Source of the DNA: Paracyclopina nana
Lineage: Eukaryota; Arthropoda; Copepoda; Cyclopoida; Cyclopettidae
Direction of reading: 5' to 3'
Assembly (NCBI GenBank): GCA_019096065.1
Contig: JAGUCH010000002.1
Location: 8,568,501 to 8,632,500 of the forward strand
DNA: 64,000 bases
Part shown: piece by piece, positions 1 through 11,300 of the stretch
Layout of the letters: each line of letters opens with the position of its first letter
Position numbering within the stretch: the first letter of the stretch is position 1
Position numbers and translations under genes: made by a program
The notes under the pieces: generated by a model
Database searches by the model: none
What the model was told of the DNA's origin: nothing
The model's input: the letters and a program-made list of their open reading frames with translations, nothing else

Positions 1-1089
1 TTGGCAGCGCATTGTTATGGGCCGCCAAGAGAGAAGGCAGTGGATCAGATTCTACAATGGGAGCCTTGTGCTGGCGCGTCGGCTCTGTAATTCGTGCTCG
101 CAGCTTCCCTCCTCCACTCTTGTCAATGGTCGCGGAAAAGGATGAGGTTGGTGTAACAGTTGAGGACACCGCTGCAGCGCTCCATGATTGAGCAGCTGCC
201 AACGGTCGTGACGTAGCGGGTTGTGAGAAATTGGCGGTATTAGAGGTTATCCTGGCTGATTTGGAAGCTGTCGAGCGAGGTTGCCTGGGGGAGGCCGACA
301 CGGGCGAAAACACGGTTCGCAAGGGAGGCCCGTTCAGCTGCTGGCTCCCTGGCGGCGATTGGTCAGCTTCAAACCTCACTCCTAAATGTGGCCTACGTCT
401 TTTGAGGCTGGCATGCGACCAGTCCAACTGTTCAGCAATAAGTCTCCGTTTTTCAGCTCTGGGCGGGCTAGCACTCACAGAAGGAATTAGTTTTTGAGCA
501 TCACGCACTGGGGTTGACATTTTCTCGAGAGTGTCAAAAATGAGTCTGGCAGTTGAGCTCATGACTCCGCTTTCGCTGGCAGTAGAGGACGGAGACGGAG
601 AGGCTGCCGGGGATGGCGTGGCAGCTGCAGAGGAGCCTCCTCGTCTTGAAGTCGACTCGTCAAATAGAGGCCTTTGGTGAGGCTTTCTAGAGGCTGCAGC
701 TGCTGCCGCGTACGGGCTAGCAGCCATGAGTCTACTTTTTCGTGCAGAAGACGCTTGTCCGCCGAACATGACTGGACCTGAATGATGAAAAAGGTTACTT
801 TAAAAAAGGCCTGACATAGCATAACAAATGAAGACTTACCTCCGTATGCTTCTTGGGCCCTAACTCGGCCCTTGGAGGCAAAGTTGTTGAGCAACGAATA
901 GTTATGGTTAGAGCCAGTGACGGACATACCATTGATGCTCGTGTTTGTGCTAGAACTTGGAACGGCAGCCCCCATACGAGTGGAACTCCTGCTAGGAGTG
1001 ATAAATGAGGATCTATCCAACGGTGATCCAAATGGAAAGGGCGAATATGGCGATTGCCTATGGGGAGGCGAGGAGCCTTCACCACTCAT
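1..1089 (-). CDS. Nup153: Nucleoporin Nup153, 5' portion (partial, runs off the left edge)
   Basis: Scaffold/basket nucleoporin of the nuclear pore. Two exons are read on the minus strand: 840-1089, then 1-777, joined across a 62-nt intron (donor GGAG|gtaagt, acceptor ttcag|GTCC). The joined frame stays open to position 1. The diagnostic block is STARLIFDTLEKMS followed by TPVRDAQKLIPS (around 470-560). It matches the metazoan Nup153 N-terminal motif, in which 'SSTARRILQSLEKMSSP' is followed by an Asp-Ala-Lys stretch. It is preceded by a YGG/FGG segment with basic SARKSR, as in vertebrate Nup153. The rest is Ser/Pro/Ala-rich, as expected before the zinc fingers and FG repeats, which would lie left of the window. 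The Met at 1089 may be internal: an acceptor (ctgaag|TTC) sits at 1102 in frame, and vertebrate Nup153 has about 200 further N-terminal residues. Family call is fairly sure; the start is uncertain. Confidence 0.72.
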
Positions 1090-1141
1090 GTCGAATTGTG
1101 AACTTCAGAAATAGAGGGAAGCCTCGACTTTGACTGTAACA

Positions 1142-1480
1142 ATGCCCTTGGCGCCACCGATTACCACATGTAGATCTCAACACGTGCCTCTCAAAAGTGA
1201 GGCATTATCTGGTTGTCGGCCCGTCAGTGATGCTGCTTGGGCTATGCAAAACGATTGTGACGCCAGCACTCGAGCTATTCAAACACGGCTAGCTCAAAAG
1301 GTCGCACTTGAAGAACCAGAAAATTCCTCTAGAAAACCTCCAGCAAAAGTTGTTATGGCAATAGACCAATGCCGTGAAGCAGTAGAGAAACAACAAATTA
1401 TGAGACGAACACTTTCGGAAATAGCCAAATTTATTGCAAAACAGCCAAAAGTAAGCGGAAAGTCTTACGTAAACAAATGA
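1142..1480 (+). CDS. Unassigned small protein (112 aa), divergent from Nup153
   Basis: Open frame from an ATG at 1142 to TGA at 1480. The protein is not recognised. It has balanced composition, an amphipathic, probably helical C-terminal half (VVMAIDQCREAVEKQQIMRR, then LSEIAKFIAKQ) and a basic tail. That looks more like real coding sequence than the neighbouring shadow frames. It lies only about 50 bp from the Nup153 exon and on the opposite strand. It is therefore either a divergent neighbour sharing a promoter, or an exon inside a Nup153 intron if Nup153 starts further upstream. A possible splice acceptor (acatgtag) at about 1172 means the true start may differ. No Kozak or poly(A) evidence was found. 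Confidence 0.4.
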   Translation: MPLAPPITTCRSQHVPLKSEALSGCRPVSDAAWAMQNDCDASTRAIQTRLAQKVALEEPENSSRKPPAKVVMAIDQCREAVEKQQIMRRTLSEIAKFIAKQPKVSGKSYVNK

Positions 1481-2343
1481 AATGGTAACGCTTTCATAAA
1501 AAAGCGTGGGCGCGCGCGCGATATTAGGTTGGCAGTGATTTCAGCTTTTTCAAACTTGTCAGCAAAATTGGAAATTGACCTGGAGTTGCTGAAAAGTGAG
1601 AAATTCAGCTCAGTTTGGTTGTTTCCAGGGCAGAAAGGTTAAGAGCGCCCTCTATGGAGGCTAATCTTCTGTCTTTTTGCCGAGGAACCGAGCATGAAAC
1701 ATAAGGGCCGATTTTTTCGCCCAAATGAGTTTCGCGAACTATTTGGAATGAGAAAAACGTTAAATAACACAAGGTGCAAGCAAGTTGAAAAACATCAGAG
1801 CAGTGGAATGATATGCTGAAGACCGGCTGTGAAGTTGATGTTGATCGTATAAGAGCTGAAACCTGGTGCATGGCTCAAAAGGCAGCGAACGGAAAACGAA
1901 GCAGAACTCAATCCGTGCCCGCCACATTATTGACGCGGGCAAGTTGGCGCGGCCGTGGCTGTTAGAATTGGATCGTTCAGGGCATTAGACGCAGAAAGCT
2001 TCCCTGGAGTTGCACCCGCGCCCCTCTGGATGCCCTGTTGACGCGCCGGTCGGTCGTACCAAGGCTCCCCGATGATCAGAAAAGTTTAGTTGAGTCAGCC
2101 ATCTTCAGGTGCACGCAGCCCGACTAACGAACGTCCTCGCTGCAGCTGCTCAGAATGTGATCTGCTCCGATTAAATAACCGACAATATTCGAAGCTCAAC
2201 CACCATCGGATCTTGCCGTTCAACCTTGAAGGAGTTACGTGCCATAACCAAAAGGAAAACGAAGGAGCCGCCTCTCGGCCTCGCCTTTCAAGGAAGGCTG
2301 CTTTCTAGTGTGAACTCGATACTGGCCAGGGTCCCTTTGCATC

Positions 2344-5300
2344 ATGAGCTGGGGCACCGAATTGTGGGTAAGAAATTTTGGTTTTTTTCACTGTCGTCAC
2401 GCCCTACCTCCTTTGCTGTTTCTGCGCGGGTCAAAGTAGGAGTTTAGCTCGAGTGACAAGATAAGAGTTGACATTATTAGTTTAAGAAGAAGCCTCACGT
2501 TTGATGATCCTGTGTCAACATGCGACATGACCTGCTATCTGCTGCTGTTCATATTATTAGCACTTGACATTTCGCGGTCTCGGCCCCACCCAAGTTTTCG
2601 CGGCGTTGCGTAGCAGAAACGGAGCTTTTTTCCTGATAATGCTTGCACTAAAGCAGCTTGCTTCAAGAGCTTCTTCTTCCAAGTTGTGGATGTCTGCCGT
2701 CAAGGTTCATTGGAAAATAACGAGCTGCGTCGCAACATTAGCATTAGCTGTACATGAGGCGAAAATGTCTGCTTCCCAGTTATTTTCATCGGCATCCCCA
2801 AAATGTCACTGCATGCTACGTAGCATTCTGCTAGTCCATCAATGTTTACGACACCCTTGATAGCCTATCTGCTGTTTGTCGAGACGAATCATGACCTTAG
2901 GGCAAAATTTGTTATGAAGGCGAAGAAGCTCAGGTGAAGTCAGCGAACCCCTCCACGAGTTGTTCTTTCTTTCCAGATCGCACGAAAATAAAGTGCTCGT
3001 TTTGCTCCTCAACAAAGACTGCTCGCTGGCAGCAGCAAATGATACCTTCGTCTTCTGGCATATGACGCGAGGAGTCACGCAAGCTTAAAAGCTGCTGTTT
3101 GACCTCGATGATGAACTTTCCTAGCGCTTCGTGAAGCTGTAATTTTTTGGACCTGCTTGCACCGTCATTCCATCTATTTGAGTCATCGTTCTAATTAATT
3201 CGGTCCGTCCTTCCGAGCATCTTTCGAACATGCTCACGTCAGGTGTCACCAGCAGCACAGAACAACTGTGCGTGTTTCTCTGTATCTGTGGTGGGCTCGT
3301 CATTGCTGCTCGAGAAAATGTCCCCATTTTGGAGCGAGATTTTCACTCTTGATAGCTGCCAAGTTGAAATGTTCGCACTGCTGCTACTGCTTCTTCAGAA
3401 GTATGTCTCTGCTGCTATCAGGCTGTCAAATCCACATCATTACGTTGCATTATGTTTCCTTGGCTTCTGCACACCTCAGAATTGGGGAAATTCCCTGATT
3501 TAATGGGCTCATCTCTGGCTCCGTGGTGAATTGTGTTGTGGAAATTAAGGTGATCCATCAACATATTCTGATAAACGTGATAATCGATAGTTTGCGAGAA
3601 ATTTCGGCTATTTATGCAATAATAGGGGTGGTGAAAGTTTTGAGCCCGTTAAAAACTCCTTGCAGTTTCCTGACCGCAAAGAGTTGTTTCCTAAGAAAAA
3701 TGGAGATCAAATGGGAACTCAAATTTCGTGTGCACGGCCGTGGCGTCGTCGTAACTTGCACAATCATTTTGCAATTTCTCTACGTGACTACGGCATGAAT
3801 TTGCATGCCGCAGCTGATGGCAAAGGATCGAGCAAGGGAGGGAGGAAGTAGCTTGTAAAATCCGTAAGCAGTTCCAGGTCATTGAATTTCCACCTTATCA
3901 TCATGAGCTGCTTTTGATTGATTCTGCGGTTCTTTTGTTTCGCACTCCACTTAACATAGCTGAAGCCCTAGTTGAGCAATTTCATCATAGGGCCCCCTTT
4001 TTTCGATCATCATCGCGTCTGGTGGACTCATAGTAGTAATAATGGCCGTCAGACTGAATGACAAATGATTTTTTCCCAATGCACAGCAGATTTTTACTCT
4101 TAGCACCTCGAGGCAATATTTCTAGTACCGCATATCGAACCTCGTAAAAAAAACTACGAACCATTGTCGGCGTTACACCACGTGCATAAGTACGCACGGG
4201 AAAAAATGTTACGCAAGAATTTCGCGTCATCGAACAAGATGAAAAGGGAGGCCCAAGATGAGCGGTCGCGGTACTGCCGAAGATTTAGGACGCCTTCAGG
4301 CGGGAGATCGTTTTTTCCCCCTTAAGTTGGCCTTGTCACGTCGCACACAAGCGCTATGCATCGTAGCTGTGTTTGTGCAATTTGAGGTGGCCGGTTACAA
4401 AGATTATTATTGCACAATAGCCCATACAGTCGTGCCAATTTGTTCCCCTATTGGAGCCCACGCGAGCGAGCTGCTCATTTAATTTAAAGCCTGAAATCGG
4501 CTGCATTTTTACCATAGGCGATATCCTATAGTAGAGGGACCACCATTCTTCACATGCAGTTTTTCCGCTTTCACCACGTGACCGCATATACTAGTGGCAG
4601 TAACCTTGATTCTTCTTTTATTTTTCCGGGAATCCACGTCTTCCACCCTATGCTACATGAATGGAAAAAAAACATGACCAGCCCACCATCATACATAACT
4701 GTATATCCTGCCAATTGTGTGACACCTCGCTTTTTTCGTTTATTTCAGGACCAGTACGACAACATTGCGACCCACACGCAAAAGGGGATCGACTTCCTCG
4801 AAAAATATGGGCATTTTGTGGACCAGCGTTGCAAAATCGAGCAGGAATATGCCACGAAGCTCAGGTACGTATTATTATTATTCGCTACTTTGACGACCCA
4901 TCATCTTGTGGGGGACACTGTAAGAGTTTGCGTGATCAAGTCGGTCGCCCCTGCGTACTAAGCATCGTGTCGCAATCGCAGACGCCAAGCAGCAGCCAAT
5001 TGAGATGCTCATGATCACCACTATTGAGCCTCGCAACCAGAGCCTCGAGGCTAGCAGAGATTGATATGCAGCGTCACTTTCGCGGCCCTCTTTCCCCTGG
5101 CCAAGGCTCAACGCCAAAACGTAAATGGAGGAGACCAGGCCGACACCCAGTGACATTAGAGTCAATATTTTGCAGCAAAAATAGGCGGAACGCCCATTGC
5201 TCAAGTTGCACGAGCGTGTTGCAGTTAGGTTGTCAGAGGCCTGCTCTGTCGTCCAGGCGCACTCGACATCCGACTCGACGACTCGAGGCTGGATTGGTGG

Positions 5301-8300
5301 GAGCTTGGGGAGCCGAGGCGTTGCAAGAGGTAGTGGGATTGCCGAGTCGTCCATATTGGCGTCGTGGCAGGCTCTCTGGACCAGCTTCTTCTTCTGGGAC
5401 CTGATCCGGTGGCTGTCCATCCAGTCGAGGGCCTTTGACTCCCTACTCTCGAGCTGTCTTGGCTCTCATCTGTAATCGTTAAAGGGCATGACAACGCTCG
5501 CGGTTGTGGTAATGTGGGCTAATTGCGTTACCTTGTTGTTGTTGCTCGCCATCATCGTCATCATGAGCGGCTGCTGCTGGTGGTGGGAAAATTTCCAAGT
5601 AGGCCGGAGGAGGCGGTGGATATAGGGCGGCTCTTCTTGTCGATGGGCTCGCATCGTTAGGCACTGAGGCCGTTACCACGTGGGCGTGGCTGGCCTCGCT
5701 ATCAGGAATGATTCGCAGTCGGCCAGTTTTCCAGTCGCAGCAGCACTGCACCGAAATAGCACAGTGAAAGACACAACAGCGGCGGTCAATTCCGGTTCTC
5801 CTTGCCCCGCACACGTTAGAGCAGACTCGAAGGCAGAGCGTGAGCAAGCTAAGTAGGAAAATTGTGAGCAGAATGAGGGCAATCACTCGGCCCAGAGGAT
5901 CAGCGTGTCCCATGGCTGAAAGAGGAGAAATTAGGTTTTTCGTGATGGCACCGCATGAGCTTTTGCTGCCATATACCTCCATAGCTATCGAGCATGCAGA
6001 CATTGTCTCGGCACACCAGATAATCCGACTCGCAGGTGACAGTTTGGTTGCAGAATGTGCACGGTTGGTAGTCGTAGCATTCATCACCCTTCCAAACGTA
6101 GCACCGGGTGCAATTTGTAATCGAGGTCGTGGAAACGTTGCTCGCCGGCTGTTCAGTCGTTATTGCATCCGCACTCACTATTTTTGGGTCATCCTCGACA
6201 GTGCTCACGTTATGCCTGCTCTGGACTGCTAACGGCCGAGCAATCAAGACGGTGGTCAAGAGCAGCCTCCATGTGTGCATATTGGCACGAAAATGGTCCC
6301 CTGCCAAAATCCAGAGCCGTGAATGCAGCCGAAGGAAAGCTCAACGACATCTCCATGGAGACAAGGTCGACAACAAAGACTATTCCGCCCAATCAATAAA
6401 CTAATGAGCTGGGTCTTCTTTTAGACAAAATTGGTCGGTCAAAAAAAGGCTTCTCAAGTGGCCATGTTTTGCTTCGTCATACATGCATGTTGCGACACCG
6501 AAAAATGATCCAAGTCATGATGGATTTTCCCATCATTTGTCGTCGCGTTAGAGAACGTGATTTCGTTAACGATTTTCCGCTCACTCTCTTCGGGGCACTG
6601 ATTGATCATCGTGCCCACATCATATGCTATTTTTTTACACAACCACCGCCTCGTAACGATGATGAATTTTTTCGGCCCATTATGTCTGTTTATCGTTAAA
6701 CTTCCTGTGAACCTTAACCTTTGTGTTGCTGCCTGATGACACTTTCTCCCATCACAGCGTCATTTTGCTGCTACGTTTGTAGTGAGTGTGAGAGCCAAAA
6801 ACGCGTCTTTTGAGATAATTGAGTAGTCGTCGTCTCTTGTGTTGAAATTGTTCGGGCCCGAAAATTCTCTTTTCACTGATCGATTCTAGTGCGACGGAAT
6901 TTCTTCGAGCCCGGGCACCACCAGCACAGGTAGTAGCATCCTCCTATCCAACAAATCTGGAAAAAAGCTCCATCTTTAATCTGATCACAGAGGATTTTTA
7001 TGGCTGGCCTTACGAAGAGAATTGCTCCCACCGCTACGGTGGCTCCAATCCAGCCTGAGTCGAGTTGGGAAGCCAAACAAAGGCCGTCCACACAGATTTG
7101 GCCGACCTCGACACATTTAATGGTTGAATTACATTCTGCTGGAGCAGCAGCAGCAGCCAAATCGTATGTAGCTAAGAAAAGCAGCGTTAAAAAGTGGCAG
7201 CAGCTCCTTGAACATGATTCGGCCAACATATCGAAACGTGCCAGATGGGAAACCATTGATCACTACTACTACTACTTCTACTGAAGGTCCTCACACAGCT
7301 AGATTGCTATCAAATAATCGACATATCGTGTGTTTGTGCGCGCGCGTTTCATTCCAGTTTATAATATCCTTCTTTTATTTTCCAGGAGGCTCGTCAAGGC
7401 TTATTTGCCCAAGAAGAAGGACGAGGAGGACTTCCAGTAAGTTGAAAAGATGTCGTAATCTTATAGCAAACCTGCGGTCGTTTTCGAGCAGTGTGGTAGC
7501 AGCAGATGGAGGCATACTTTTTAGAAAAACGAGAGGGGGCACACTACATCATAATGCTCGCAGCGCTGCACTGGAGGGGCAATTATTCATGTACACAGGA
7601 ACTGAGCTGAAAATTTTGCGGAAAGAAACCAAAGTGTCAACTTTCTCCCGGCCCTCTCAATTATTGCGCCCTTTGGCTGGTTCCAATACGTCAAGTTCCG
7701 TCTTTTTATTTTCCATCGCATTGCGGTAATCCGGAAATTAGCTCCGCCACTGTTCAATATCTGGACCTTGATCGCGTAATTGAGCAAAACGCCCAAATTG
7801 TGAGGCAGTATTTCTCATGATGCTACTCCACCTTGTATGTAGGTCACAGACAAAATTAAGCTACACACACCATGGAAATTGCAGGAGCAGTCACTCATCA
7901 TGTTCCGGCAAAGTTGAGCTTGCACTGCTACAAATGTAAGACCACAGGAGTGGAGTCAAATATTATTGTTATTATTATTCTTGTGGCATTTAAGATATTT
8001 GCACAGACCATAGGCATCATAAAAGATGGCAAATACTCGCAGAGTTTTTCTCCTTAGCTTGCGTACGCTCTGAAAGGATCAGACATTAGGTAAAGGGGGA
8101 ACAGGTACGATCAATTACCAATTCGCCTGACTTCATTGCACACAAAGACTTTTGTTGTCATTGACAAAATCGATTCAATCTGATTTGCAGGCGTACATGT
8201 TCTAGGCAGGATCGAGGGTTGTACTACCATAAAGTAGTTTATGCGTGAATCGCGACTCCTCCAAGGAGTTTTCTTGCCATTATCTCCGAGAGTCCCGCTG

Positions 8301-11300
8301 AGCTTCCGCAGTGGGAGATTTTGATCCCATTTCTGGAATCTGCTGGCTGTGCTGCTGTTATTAATGCAGACTTTTTTGTTCGCATTTGCTCCCATAGAAC
8401 AATGCGCGTGCATGGCCTTGGAGATGGCTGCAAAAAATCTGCTAATCTTTCCGTTTTTGTTCCAGGTTTACCTGCCTACAGGCCTACAAAAATCTCCTCA
8501 ATGAACTGGGTGATCAAGCCGGGCAGCACGAAATGGTTGCCGAAAATTTAAGTACAAGTGTCGTCCAGGAGTTGTCTAGCTTAGTCAAACAATTGAAAGA
8601 TGATCGACGCAAGGTAAAATGAAAAAGTCTGCTCACTTTGTTTTTAAGAGCACTCCCACGTACTCCTTGATGGTCGCGCTTCTTATCGAAACACGTTTTA
8701 TGGCCACCTTCTGCACAGTTTGTAGGTAGAACAATACACCTGGATCTCTAGCATTTTCCACGAGACAGATTTTCGCCCCCTCTTAAAACATTCTACAAAT
8801 GCCATGTGACTTCTTTAGAGCGAACGGTCATTTCGCGGACGTTCTTTTACGTAAAAAGTTCCTAGCAATAATTTAGCGTAATATGTCAACAAAGCTTTTA
8901 ACGAGCGCAGCTTCGCGATAACGTCCTTTAATCTTCGAATTTACGGCCAATGCAGCTAGCTCTCGATTCGAAAACACTTGAGTGCAACTACTGACCAAAT
9001 TATGGGTTTTCTCTTGCAGCACTTGAACGAAGGCGCTCGTATCCAATCTCAACTGCAATCTTCACTTATGCTTCTATCGAAGACAAAGGAAAAGTACGAA
9101 AAGGCGTTCGGGGCCTCGGAAAGAGCCTTGGACGCGTACCAGAAAGCCGATGCTGACCTCAATTTATCTCGGGCCGAGGTCGAAAAGCAAAGGATGAACT
9201 CCACAATCAAATCTCAGCAGTACGACGATTGCAAAAACGAATATGCCAACCAATTGCAAAAGACGAATGAGCTGCAGAACAAGTATTACAACCAGTTGCA
9301 GCCTGATGTTTTCGAGAGCCTCCAGGATTTGGATGAGCGAAGAATCAAGTGCATTAAGAATTTTTTCCTTAAGGCTGTGCAGACGGAAAAAGAAGTATTG
9401 CCGATCATTTCACAATGCCTGGATGGAATGGTGCAGTGTGCGGAGTCTATCGATGAAAAAGAGGTAAAAGAGCTACTTTTCGCCAACTCAAGGATTTCCT
9501 CTTTTTAATGCCGCCCTTTTTCTTCCCTCGCAGGATTCCAGAGTTGTGATTGAAAAGTTCAAGTCAGGATTTTCGCCCCCTAATGACATCCCTTTTGAGG
9601 ATCTGTCCCACGGAGATAATGCGTCTGTGAACGGGTCTATGAGCTCTATGCAACAGTCAATTAACCCCATTCTGGAGAAGAAGACCTCGTTGATCGGAAC
9701 CATTACTGGAGGTCGCATCCGCAAACGATCTGGCCTCCTCGGCCTTTTTTCAAATAGCAAGGTAAAAATGGCAGTAGAGCTGGAGACCGGTAGAGATCTT
9801 TCAATGCGTTATATTATGTTAAACCGCATTATTTTACTCTAGTACTTCATAGTTGGTCTTGAGTTTACTTTGCCTACGAATGCCAGTAGTACTATTACTA
9901 CTACAACGTACTATAATAATTGTTCTCACCAAACCTTTCTTCTTTTCTTTCTCTTCTCTGATGCTCTTGATTCTACTCATCACCTTCACAACCAATTTTT
10001 TCATCATCAATGAACACAAACTACGTGAGTAACACTAATCAAATGTGTTCCTTCTTCTCATTATCGAATGACCTCATATTTCCTTTTAGGGCTCATCTAA
10101 CAACTTGTTTGAAAAAAAGGATGATTTCTCTGAACTACCACCGAACCAAAGGAGGAAAAAGCTGCAGTCTAAGATTGAGGAGATTACCGGAAAGGTAAAC
10201 ACTGCATTAATTGCATATGGGATTTCCAGCATGAAGACAACCTCGCGATGATTACTTTCAGATCTGCCAAGAAACTGCCGCTCGTGACGGTCTTATGAAA
10301 ATGAAGCAGGTTTACGAGTCGAATCCAGCTTTGGGAGATCCCATGTCAATCCAGGGACAGCTGACAGAAAACGGCCATCGTCTTGACAAGCTAAGATCTG
10401 AGCTGAAAAAGTTCCAGGTCAGTGTTTTACAACAACCCTTGGTTAGCAACCATAGGTGACAACCAAAGCAATTAATTAGAGGATGTCTTGCTTATTTCGA
10501 TCTCACATCCATCCTTATGCTCTTCTTGGTACATGGTTAAAGCCACTGGGGGGATACAAATGCAACAGTTGCACGCTCCAGAGTCCGAAAAGGCATGAAA
10601 TCCCCTAAGAGGCAATTTGGCCAGTTTTGTAGTCGTTTTTTATTTGGTGGCTCTCAAACAAGGCTCAAGAGTGGTTGGAATCCTAATTGACTAGTTGGAT
10701 ACTTTTTCAAATTTTTTCGAGTATTCGTTAATTGGACAGCGTCAATTGGCTTCAATTTACGTTCTTTTACATTAGAAGTCAGGTGTATTTTTAATCTTCT
10801 TTTCTTCCGTTTTTGATAGTTATTTGAGCAAGCAATGCCATTAGCTTATGCGTTTATGCATTAGTTCCGTAAGATTGGCTTCAAAGGAAGCTACTCATGT
10901 CATACTATATGCTCAAAAAAAAAATCAAAAAGTCATATAAGGTTTCCTATATGACTCACAAGAATGTATTGTTTCAGGATTTCCTTGATGAATTGGAAGG
11001 GAAAGCCCCGAATTCTCCTGCCGTGAGAAATTCGGCTCACGTCAAAGCTAGTGATGAATCTGACGGTGTTGTTCGGAGCAAAAAGCTATCCACGAGATCC
11101 TCCAAAAGGAGGAGTTCCATGTCGGATGGAGCTGAATCTTTAAGTCGATCAGCATCAGACTCGAGCGTGTCTAATCAGCAGGCCAGAATGAAAGGAGGCG
11201 ACGCCGATGCCACTCCTCTTCATGGGTAAGCATACTATTTCTATGTTTGATGTGCAGACTAAAGTCAAACTTAGCCGTCGTTTTACCACTACTTTCTCTA

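Noticed and set aside
5225-5494. Ser/Arg-rich frame as the main 3' exon of nested gene A
   Set aside because: Composition is that of a shadow of the overlapping two-TM frame; kept only as an alternative splice possibility.
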